Part shown: positions 1 through 5,530 of the stretch, piece by piece
Layout of the letters: the number at the start of each line of letters is the position of its first letter
Position numbering within the stretch: the stretch's first letter is position 1
Assembly (NCBI GenBank): GCA_021852325.1
Contig: JAJZNM010000179.1
Location: 1-9,346, forward strand
Direction: 5' to 3'
DNA: 9,346 nucleotides
Origin: Pseudomonadota bacterium
Lineage (GTDB): Bacteria; Pseudomonadota; Gammaproteobacteria; JAKAQQ01
The notes under the pieces: generated by a model
Told to the model about the DNA's origin: nothing
The model's input: only the letters and a program-made list of their open reading frames with translations
Databases searched by the model: none
Position numbers and translations under genes: made by a program

Positions 1-513
1 CGGAATCGCGGACTCGAGCGTGATCTTTGCGGCGGATCCCGTGCCCACGAGCGCCACGAGTTCCGGCCCGTCCACGATGAGGTGCCGGAGCATGAGATGG
101 AGCGTGCCCCGTCCCCGGAGGCGTGCCCAGGCGAGGCTTCCCGACAGTGCCTCCAGGGGAACCACGGCGTGGACCCGGCGGAAGCTCCAGTGACGGGGGC
201 CGAGATAACTGACGGCACCGGATCCGGTTCCATCACGGCTCTCAACCCGGATGTCGATGGTGACATGGCCGCCCAGAAGCGCCCATCCATCAAGCGACCA
301 GACGAGCTTTTGCAGGCGCAGGCGGCTCAAGGACAGGCCTTCGAGGCGACCCTGCCAGATCGTCCCATGGATGGTACGGACCGTGACCGGTGAGGCGGCT
401 GGGACCAGCAGGGACCAGGCAAGGGACGCGGGGAAGTCCGCCAAGAGGATCACGAGATAGCTCGCGAGGCCGGCTCCCACGAGCGCCAGAATACGCTTAG
501 GGGGTTTGCGCAT
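1..513 (-). CDS. gspN: Type II secretion system protein N (GspN), 3' end beyond window
   Basis: The minus-strand frame from an ATG at 513 stays open for 171 codons to the window edge, so the C-terminus is missing. The product starts with a short basic segment (MRKPPKR), followed by one hydrophobic helix at about residues 8-28. A T2SN-like periplasmic beta region follows, recognisable from 'VRTIHGTIWQGRL' near residue 44 and 'LRLQKLVWSL' near residue 66, the typical GspN pattern of a 'GTxWxG' turn followed by 'L..L.W.L'. GspN is an accessory bitopic inner-membrane component of the T2SS found in a subset of systems. The start overlaps the end of gspM by 17 bp, and gspL-gspM lie directly upstream, which supports the call. 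The family assignment is from recognised motifs and position; no alignment was possible. Confidence 0.85.
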   Translation of the reverse strand, partial: MRKPPKRILALVGAGLASYLVILLADFPASLAWSLLVPAASPVTVRTIHGTIWQGRLEGLSLSRLRLQKLVWSLDGWALLGGHVTIDIRVESRDGTGSGAVSYLGPRHWSFRRVHAVVPLEALSGSLAWARLRGRGTLHLMLRHLIVDGPELVALVGTGSAAKITLESAIP

Positions 514-1006
514 GGAGGCTCAACTCGAGGGTCAGGTTGACGGTCTGGGGTTTGCGGGCGCTGCGCTCCACGACGAACCTCCGGACGGTGAGTCCATGGT
601 CCAGGATGAACGGCAGGAGCGCGGAGAGGGTCCCCGCATAGGCGGTTCGGTCAAGACGGATCTTCCAGACCCCCGGGCGCGGTTCGCTGAAATGGATGTG
701 CGTGGCCGGATCCGGCAGGGTTTTGAGGATGCCGCGCAAACCCGTGACGACCGTTTGCGGGGAAGCTTGAGGGTGGTTTGCGCCCCGGGCGCTTGCCAGC
801 GCCGGCTCCTCCCGCTCGATCCACGCAGTGAGTCGTCGCGCATGCGCGACTTCGAGGGTTGCTTCCCGGATCCGGCTCAGGGCCGGGGCGAGGATGAGCG
901 TGTAGCCGAGAAACAAGGCGATGACCATGAGCCCCGCGAGGATCCATCGCTGTTCGCGGGCCGGCAGTTGTCCGTAGAACGCCTTGAGTGCTTCGATCCG
1001 ATTCAT
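497..1006 (-). CDS. gspM: Type II secretion system protein M (GspM)
   Basis: This encodes 169 residues, normal for GspM. The layout is a short cytoplasmic N-terminus with 'LPAREQRW' at about 14-21, one transmembrane helix at about 21-41, and then a coiled-coil-prone stretch around 44-75. The rest is a small periplasmic alpha/beta (ferredoxin-like) domain ending in an amphipathic beta strand ('VNLTLELSL'). GspM partners GspL in the inner-membrane platform that couples the GspE ATPase to pseudopilus assembly. Its ATG at 1006 overlaps the gspL stop as ATGA, and its TAA at 497-499 lies inside the start of gspN. The sequence is poorly conserved across the family, so the call relies on size, topology, the 'REQR' segment and its place between gspL and gspN. 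Confidence 0.9.
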   Translation of the reverse strand: MNRIEALKAFYGQLPAREQRWILAGLMVIALFLGYTLILAPALSRIREATLEVAHARRLTAWIEREEPALASARGANHPQASPQTVVTGLRGILKTLPDPATHIHFSEPRPGVWKIRLDRTAYAGTLSALLPFILDHGLTVRRFVVERSARKPQTVNLTLELSLHAQTP

Positions 1007-2229
1007 GTTGTCTTCTGGCCGAGGGGGTAGACCGCATAGGCCTGGACATGTCCGGGCTTGAAGACCCAGTGGAGTTGGGATGGCTGGATGCGTGAGGTTC
1101 GCGAAAGTTGGTCGAGATAGGATGCGGCGAGCGTGTGCGACGGGGATGTGATCTGCAGCTCAAGGCCATTGGGGCCGTAGTGGAGGGAGAGTATCCGGAC
1201 CGTGGAGGGCCGTTCGCGGGAGGCATGGGCGAGAAACGCGATGAATGCGCGGGTCCGGCGGGAATGCAGCCCGGTTTGTCGGAGCGCCTGTTCGATCTGC
1301 GCCCGGGGTGAGACGTAGGGCTGGCCCGGAAGCGCCGCATGGAACGCCTGATGCAGCCGCGCGCGCCAGCGGTGCGCTTCACCATTCACCTGGACCACAC
1401 GGACGAGGAGGTAGAGGATGAGCAGCCCGGCCCAGGCCCCGGTCAGGTAAGCGGTCGGTTTCCAGCGACGCCAGGTTTCCGCGCGATGATGACTGGGTGC
1501 CCACGGCCCCTGGAGGAGATTCAATCCCGTGAGCGGTCCCCGGGAGGCCTCCTCACTGGCGCATGGGGCGCCCTGGGTCCAGGTGACGGTCTCGCCGCCC
1601 GGTCCGCTTTGTATCCTGAGCAGGAACGGGTCGTCCGGCGCGCCGAAAAACACGATCTCGCGAGGGCGGCGGTCATCGGGGGTCGCGGACCAGAGCCGGC
1701 TGAAAACCGCTTCGGCAAGGGCCGCTTCGAGGTTGAAACCCTGTTCGCGATGAGATCTCAGGAGGATCCGGTCCCCTTCCCGGGCGAGACTCCAGGAACC
1801 GGGGGTCCAGGGGACGAGCATGAGATCCGGCCAGAGGAGATCCGGCCGGATCCCGAGAGTCTCAAACGGCGCGAGCCATGAGGCCATCTGTGCCCGGCTC
1901 ACGACTGCTACCGTCAGTGCGCCGCCATCCGGATCCGGTTCCCCGTAGGCAAAATGCAGTGTTTCAACATCGCTCGCGAGCTGCTCCTCGAGCATGAACG
2001 GGATCGCTTCCGTCCAGCGGCGCCTGGAACTGGCCGGCAAACGTACTTCCATGAACGTGATGAAGCTGCTCGGGACGATCACGATGACTCGCCGGTTGTG
2101 CACGTGCCGGGTGAGGTCCTCGAGGCGTCCGTGACCGATCCCGCCACGCCGGTGACCCTGGGCATCGAGTACCCACCAGTCGACCTCTGTGGGACCCGGG
2201 TTCAGGCGAATGAAAATTTGTTCCGCCAT
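1003..2229 (-). CDS. gspL: Type II secretion system protein L (GspL)
   Basis: This encodes 408 residues, a typical GspL length. The cytoplasmic part (about 1-255) has the actin-like fold signature seen in GspL: 'IFIRL' at the N-terminus, 'IPFMLEEQLASDVETLHFA' at 76-94, and the conserved 'LNLLQGPW' just before the membrane at 236-243. A single transmembrane helix lies at about 259-281. A periplasmic ferredoxin-like domain follows, ending with 'HWVFKPG'. GspL recruits the GspE ATPase and contacts GspM. The ATG at 2229 matches the usual family N-terminus, but no clear Shine-Dalgarno sequence precedes it. Upstream in the same frame, 7 codons before the ATG, is the TGA of a 57-codon ORF that itself overlaps gspK. 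The stop forms ATGA with gspM. Initiation may therefore depend on coupling from upstream. Confidence 0.95.
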   Translation of the reverse strand: MAEQIFIRLNPGPTEVDWWVLDAQGHRRGGIGHGRLEDLTRHVHNRRVIVIVPSSFITFMEVRLPASSRRRWTEAIPFMLEEQLASDVETLHFAYGEPDPDGGALTVAVVSRAQMASWLAPFETLGIRPDLLWPDLMLVPWTPGSWSLAREGDRILLRSHREQGFNLEAALAEAVFSRLWSATPDDRRPREIVFFGAPDDPFLLRIQSGPGGETVTWTQGAPCASEEASRGPLTGLNLLQGPWAPSHHRAETWRRWKPTAYLTGAWAGLLILYLLVRVVQVNGEAHRWRARLHQAFHAALPGQPYVSPRAQIEQALRQTGLHSRRTRAFIAFLAHASRERPSTVRILSLHYGPNGLELQITSPSHTLAASYLDQLSRTSRIQPSQLHWVFKPGHVQAYAVYPLGQKTT

Positions 2230-2250
2230 GGGAATGGGTTTGGGCGTTGC

Positions 2251-2424
2251 TCAGGTTCGGGGTTGGGAGGATCCGTCGCTGCCTTGGTCGATCGCTCGAA
2301 GCTCCGGCGCTTCCGGGCCGGGTCGATCATAACCGATCTCGTGTCCCATCCGCAGGGTTTGAACCCGGCTTCGCGCCCGATTGACCCTGAGCGCGGAAAG
2401 CGTCCAGTGCGCGAGCCGGGTCAT
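2251..2424 (-). CDS. 57-residue small ORF between gspK and gspL, function unknown
   Basis: The ATG at 2424 overlaps the gspK stop as ATGA, the same junction used throughout this operon, and the frame runs 57 codons to TGA at 2253-2251. The product begins MTRLAHWTLSALRVNRARSR. It is basic in its first half and polar, with Gly, Ser, Pro and acidic residues, in its second half. It has no transmembrane helix or recognisable domain. The TGA is followed by exactly 7 sense codons and then the gspL ATG in the same frame, so this ORF is effectively an N-terminal extension of gspL interrupted by one stop. It may be a real small protein, a coupling leader that delivers ribosomes to gspL, or the remnant of an N-terminal extension broken by a nonsense change. 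The coding call is moderate; the function is unknown. Confidence 0.45.
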   Translation of the reverse strand: MTRLAHWTLSALRVNRARSRVQTLRMGHEIGYDRPGPEAPELRAIDQGSDGSSQPRT

Positions 2425-3335
2425 TGCGCGTTGCCGAAGCTTTGTGTGTAAACCCGGGTCACTCCCGTGGGCGCCCGGAACAGGATACTTCGGAGGGTGA
2501 AGCGGCTGCCGGCCAGGCGAATGGACAAAAGGAGCCTGAAAAAGCTGCTGTCTACGCCGATCGGGATCATGACCGATTGTCCCAGCATGCTTTCGAACAG
2601 GGCGGTCGACTGGAACCCGCCCTGCTGCTGTTCATGGACGATGTTCGCGAGGTTGCTGGCACTGGCATCCGGGACGAGCGATTGCAGGACGGGAAGCGGG
2701 GCCGTATTCACATTGATCGCGGTCGGAATGGGCAGGCTCACCACCCAGGGCCGGAGGGCCTCGTATTGATGGCGGCTCAGCCCGGCCACGAGTCTCAGTT
2801 CGGTGGCGCTGGCCATGGGTGCTCCAGGCGCGCGGTAGGGGGGGGTGAAGGAAGCATAGACGCCGTTCGTCCCGCTCCCGGAACCGGGCTGGCTGGCGGT
2901 GACCCAATCGGCAACCGACTGTGCAACCTCGGGATTGATCCCAAACTCGGCCAGCAGGCGTTCGAACACCGCGAGCTCGTTGACATCGACACCGCCGGTT
3001 TGAGCCGCCAGGTTGTTGAGGTTGAAATCGCCCTGGAGATCGACCAGGCGCCCCGCCATTTCTCCGTGAGGAATGGGGAGGGGAGGGAGCTGCTCGGCCC
3101 AGCTCTGGGTGAGGTTGACCGTGGGCTCGGTCCCGAGGTCCTCGTGGATCAGGCTCGTGATCCAGGACTCGGCTCCGGTGGCGTAAAGCTGGTCCTGTTC
3201 GAACCGGAGGATGTTCTGGGTCCGATGGAGCGCCAGGTTCCGGTCCCAGATCATGCGTCCGGCGATCGCCGATGCGATCGCGATGATCACGAGTGCGATC
3301 AGGATGGCGACGCCGCGTTCATGGATCCGGGTCAT
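2421..3335 (-). CDS. gspK: Type II secretion system minor pseudopilin GspK
   Basis: This encodes 304 residues, usual for GspK, which is much larger than the other pseudopilins. The prepilin leader is 'MTRIHERG', cleaved after Gly8, followed by a hydrophobic helix at 9-27. As in other GspK proteins, position +5 of the mature protein is not Glu (here Ile13). Diagnostic segments are 'LVDLQGDFNLNNL' at 97-109, 'PPYRAPGAPMASATELRLVAGL' around 165-186, and a helix-hairpin-like 'INVNTAPLPVLQSL' at 207-220. GspK caps the pseudopilus tip with GspI and GspJ. The stretch between 'ADWV' (142-145) and 'PPYR' (165-168) is Ser/Gly/Thr-rich where relatives carry an acidic GAED-type motif. The start overlaps gspJ by ATGA and the stop overlaps the small ORF by ATGA. 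Confidence 0.95.
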   Translation of the reverse strand: MTRIHERGVAILIALVIIAIASAIAGRMIWDRNLALHRTQNILRFEQDQLYATGAESWITSLIHEDLGTEPTVNLTQSWAEQLPPLPIPHGEMAGRLVDLQGDFNLNNLAAQTGGVDVNELAVFERLLAEFGINPEVAQSVADWVTASQPGSGSGTNGVYASFTPPYRAPGAPMASATELRLVAGLSRHQYEALRPWVVSLPIPTAINVNTAPLPVLQSLVPDASASNLANIVHEQQQGGFQSTALFESMLGQSVMIPIGVDSSFFRLLLSIRLAGSRFTLRSILFRAPTGVTRVYTQSFGNAQ

Positions 3336-3940
3336 GGGAGCTCGAAGATCCGTGCGATCGTGCCCCAGTTCCGGGTCTTGAGGATGATCTTGATGCCGAT
3401 CGGTCTCCGGTCGAGCTCGGCGGTGGGCGAGGCATCAAGGGCTGGCCAGTGGCGGTGCCAGTTGCCCTCGGGGCCGAGAAACCGGATCCGGAACGACCGG
3501 ACGTGGTGGAGCAGGGTTTCACGCTCCGGCGTGAGGGGCGTGGCCCGGTCGAGCACCGGCCAGACGTAGCGGATGAGGGCATGGTGACGGAGGCCGTAAC
3601 CCACCCGTTCCAGGTCCGAGCGGTGTTCCCCCCCTGGGTTGAGATCACCATCGCGGGTCAGGACAAGGAGGGGGCCTGTGGTTCCGGCGCCGCCATGGAG
3701 AGCCGGTTTGAGGACGCCCGTGCTGCTCCGGATCGGACGGGGTGCCGCCTGGGCCAGGTCCTGGTCCATGAAGAGCATGGTCATCTGGAGGGATGCCAGG
3801 GCCGATCCAGCCCGCCGAGTCCGGGCACGTTCCTCGAGGATGGTTCCGAGAGACCCGTAGGCCATGATGGCCAGCAGGGCGAGAATGGCCGTCGCCACGA
3901 GAATCTCGATCAGGGTAAACCCGGGCGGCCGATGTCGCAT
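3332..3940 (-). CDS. gspJ: Type II secretion system minor pseudopilin GspJ
   Basis: This encodes 202 residues. The prepilin signal 'MRHRPPG|FTLIEILVATAIL' has cleavage expected after Gly7, N-methylated Phe at +1 and the conserved Glu at +5. It is followed by the helical stalk ('LEERARTRRAGSALASLQ') and the GspJ hallmark 'MDQDLAQAAPRPI'. GspJ forms the tip complex with GspI and GspK. The frame is open back to 4222, but the start at 3940 is chosen because it places a short leader before the pilin motif and forms a TGATG overlap with the gspI stop. Its stop overlaps gspK as ATGA. Confidence 0.95.
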   Translation of the reverse strand: MRHRPPGFTLIEILVATAILALLAIMAYGSLGTILEERARTRRAGSALASLQMTMLFMDQDLAQAAPRPIRSSTGVLKPALHGGAGTTGPLLVLTRDGDLNPGGEHRSDLERVGYGLRHHALIRYVWPVLDRATPLTPERETLLHHVRSFRIRFLGPEGNWHRHWPALDASPTAELDRRPIGIKIILKTRNWGTIARIFELP

Positions 3941-4428
3941 CAGGGACCCATGCCCGGTCCCGGCGGGGACAGGGGGCCGCCCGGATTCGGCATGATGCCT
4001 GGGGGGGGCGGTGCCGAGATGCTCGGGCTCGGCTGATTGAGGAGGCTGTGTCCGAGAAAACCCGTCAGTGAGACCAAGGCATGGCCAGCCTTGGGATCCA
4101 GGCCGACCGCGACCACGATCTTGAGGAGCTTCGGGTCGGAGGTGTGGCGGACCCTGAGTGTCCAGTACCAGACGGTGCCGGCCATCCGGCTGTGCCCATG
4201 GCTGGTTCCGAGGCTCGGCCACTCGGGAGCGAGTCTCAGGGTTTCGATCTTGTTGTCCGCGACATAACTCGCAAAGGTCCGGTCTCGGAGCCCGGTCGCG
4301 ACCCGCGTGTTCTCGATCGAGGTGCCGAGCAGTGCGAGGAGCCCGATCCCGACGATGGCCAGCGCGATCAGCACTTCAAGCAGGGTGAAGGCGCGGACGC
4401 GACCGCGTCCCGGCCGGGGACCGATCAT
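3940..4428 (-). CDS. gspI: Type II secretion system minor pseudopilin GspI with Pro/Gly-rich tail
   Basis: This encodes 162 residues, longer than the roughly 120-130 typical of GspI. The leader MIGPRPGRGRVRA is followed by 'FTLLEVLIALAIVGIGLLALL', with Glu at +5. The residue before the cut is Ala13 rather than the usual Gly. The body 'ATGLRDRTFASYVADNKIE' and 'GTVWYWTLRV' match the GspI pattern ('A..VA.NRL' and 'w.w...v'). GspI initiates the tip complex with GspJ and GspK. Residues 131-162 are an added low-complexity tail with 13 Pro and 6 Gly in 32 positions, including PPPP at 140-143 encoded over a run of eight C (minus strand, 4008-4001). The start forms ATGA with gspH and the stop forms TGATG with gspJ. 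Confidence 0.93.
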   Translation of the reverse strand: MIGPRPGRGRVRAFTLLEVLIALAIVGIGLLALLGTSIENTRVATGLRDRTFASYVADNKIETLRLAPEWPSLGTSHGHSRMAGTVWYWTLRVRHTSDPKLLKIVVAVGLDPKAGHALVSLTGFLGHSLLNQPSPSISAPPPPGIMPNPGGPLSPPGPGMGP

Positions 4429-4994
4429 GGGTTCCTGTGATGCGGTGCGTGGAGGGAGATCCGACCCGTTGGTCTTCCGAAGATCCGGAACGGACGGCGA
4501 TGGCCGTGTTCATAAACGTCGATTTCGAATCCCGTGAGTTCGCCGTTCGAAAGGATCAGGATCTGCGGGTGGATCCGGGGCGAGGTGCCCCGGTGCGCAG
4601 GTTCTCCGTGCACATGCGATTTCGACCGCGGGGCATGCAGGACGACGGTCGTGCCTCGCAAGGAGAGCGAGAGGCGGACCCCGCCGGGCAGATGCCGGGT
4701 CCGGTAGATCGAGCCGGGATGGAAGGGCTTCCACCGTCCCTCCGTGTAGCGCACAAAAGTATAGTGATGGCGCGCGATCCGGAGTCCGAGCTGTTCCCCT
4801 TCCGTGATGGCCTGCTCGGAGGCCAGTTCGATCAGGCTGGCCAGATGGCGCGCGGTCTGTTCGCGGCGCGGCGCGTGGCCGATCGCGCTGAGCGACAGGA
4901 CCGCGATGCCGGTCAAAATAGCGACGATGAGGAGCACGACCAGGATCTCGACCAGGGTGAATCCCCGCTCAGCCCGCGTAACCGGTCCACTCAT
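4425..4994 (-). CDS. gspH: Type II secretion system minor pseudopilin GspH
   Basis: This encodes 189 residues. The leader 'MSGPVTRAERG' is cleaved after Gly11 to give 'FTLVEILVVLLIVAILTGIAVLSL' with Glu at +5. The stalk region 'REQTARHLASLIELASEQAITEGEQLGLRI' fits the GspH/FimT pattern, in which a helix is followed by a beta domain beginning 'LGL.I....Y.F'. GspH joins the shaft to the I-J-K tip. The frame is open further upstream to 5066, but the ATG at 4994 gives the short leader expected of a class III signal and the ATGA overlap with the gspG stop. The stop overlaps gspI, again by ATGA. Confidence 0.93.
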   Translation of the reverse strand: MSGPVTRAERGFTLVEILVVLLIVAILTGIAVLSLSAIGHAPRREQTARHLASLIELASEQAITEGEQLGLRIARHHYTFVRYTEGRWKPFHPGSIYRTRHLPGGVRLSLSLRGTTVVLHAPRSKSHVHGEPAHRGTSPRIHPQILILSNGELTGFEIDVYEHGHRRPFRIFGRPTGRISLHAPHHRNP

Positions 4995-5428
4995 TGGTTG
5001 TGGCTGAGATTCCAGTTGCCGATCACGTGTTTTTTGCCGGATGACGAAGGCGGACCATCGGTCCACACGTCAAACGTCCCATGGATGCCCGGATAAAGGT
5101 ACTTGTAGGGATGGCCCCAGGGATCGATCGGAACCTGGTTGAGGTAGTGGTGCCAGTGTGGAGGTATGGGGGATTGCGTCGGCTTGACCACGAGCGCCTT
5201 GAGACCCTGCGCAGTGGTCGGATAGACGTAGTTGTCGAGCTTGTACATCTCGAGTGCAGCCACGATCGAACGAATGTCGGCCTGGGCCTTGGTGATGCGT
5301 GCTTCAGCCGGCTTGTTGATCACATTGGGTACGATGATCGACGCCAGGATGGCCAAAATGACCACCACCACCATGACCTCGATCAGGGTGAATCCACGGC
5401 TGAACGACTGGCGATCAAGGCTTGGCAT
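4991..5428 (-). CDS. gspG: Type II secretion system major pseudopilin GspG
   Basis: This encodes 145 residues, a standard GspG length. The leader MPSLDRQSFSRG is cleaved after Gly12, giving 'FTLIEVMVVVVILAILASIIVPNV' with Glu17 at +5. The GspG signature follows: 'KAQADIRSIVAALEMYKLDNYVYPTTAQGLKALV', 'YLNQVPIDPWGHPYKYLYPG' and the terminal 'IGNWN'. It polymerises into the pseudopilus shaft that pushes substrates through the secretin. The loop just before 'IGNWN' (residues 123-135, TDGPPSSSGKKHV) keeps one Asp (D124), but has Gly-Lys-Lys-His where relatives carry acidic calcium ligands. It is the first gene of the operon. A weak AAAGGA lies upstream at a longer than ideal distance from the ATG. 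Confidence 0.97.
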   Translation of the reverse strand: MPSLDRQSFSRGFTLIEVMVVVVILAILASIIVPNVINKPAEARITKAQADIRSIVAALEMYKLDNYVYPTTAQGLKALVVKPTQSPIPPHWHHYLNQVPIDPWGHPYKYLYPGIHGTFDVWTDGPPSSSGKKHVIGNWNLSHNQ

Positions 5429-5472
5429 CGGCTACACTACGATCCTTTGAACGGACGATGGACAACCCGGGC

Positions 5473-5487
5473 CGGGCAACGTGCCCG
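5473..5487. repeat. Perfect inverted repeat in the gsp leader
   Basis: The sequence is CGGGCA-ACG-TGCCCG, with 6-bp arms and a 3-bp spacer. It lies a few bases downstream of the predicted gsp transcription start (minus strand) and upstream of rrtA. It could be an operator or a short leader hairpin. A 6-bp repeat in GC-rich DNA can occur by chance, so no function is claimed. Confidence 0.3.
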
Positions 5488-5500
5488 TACACCGGTTCCC

Positions 5501-5529
5501 ATCATAGCACCAGTCGGGGTGTCGGTCAG
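5501..5529 (-). promoter_or_regulatory. Putative sigma70-type promoter for the gspG-N operon
   Basis: Reading the minus strand, CTGACC (5529-5524) and TATGAT (5506-5501) are separated by exactly 17 bp. The TATGAT is preceded by TG one base upstream, an extended -10. Transcription would start near 5494, leaving a leader of about 65 nt before the gspG ATG. No other convincing pair was found in the 102-bp divergent gap. The -35 element ends 1 bp before the rrtA-like ATG on the other strand, so the two genes share control DNA. This is a motif-based prediction. Confidence 0.55.
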
Positions 5530-5530
5530 C

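Noticed and set aside
82..393. 103-codon open frame on the plus strand at the left edge
   Set aside because: It lies opposite gspN, whose minus-strand frame is open to the edge and has family motifs.
1822..1847. Direct repeat GAGATCCGGCC at 15-bp spacing
   Set aside because: On the coding strand it reads as the repeated Pro-Asp-Leu in PDLLWPDLM of GspL; explained by coding.
2328..2333. TATGAT hexamer on the minus strand as an internal promoter for gspL
   Set aside because: No -35-like hexamer at 16-18 bp upstream; it also encodes Tyr-Asp in the small ORF.
2424..3569. 381-codon open frame on the plus strand opposite gspK and gspJ
   Set aside because: Antisense shadow of two clear pseudopilin genes; Gly/Arg/Asp-rich without domain features.
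3911..5396. Repeated DNA motif like CAGGGTGAA near 3911, 4381, 4954 and 5383
   Set aside because: It encodes the shared FTL(I/V/L)E prepilin motif on the minus strand, so it is explained by protein conservation and is not a repeat element.
5081..5530. 150-codon upstream extension of the rhombosortase-like frame
   Set aside because: It runs antisense through gspG and reads as Arg/Gly/Asp-rich noise; the basic N-terminus starting at 5531 directly precedes the first membrane helix.
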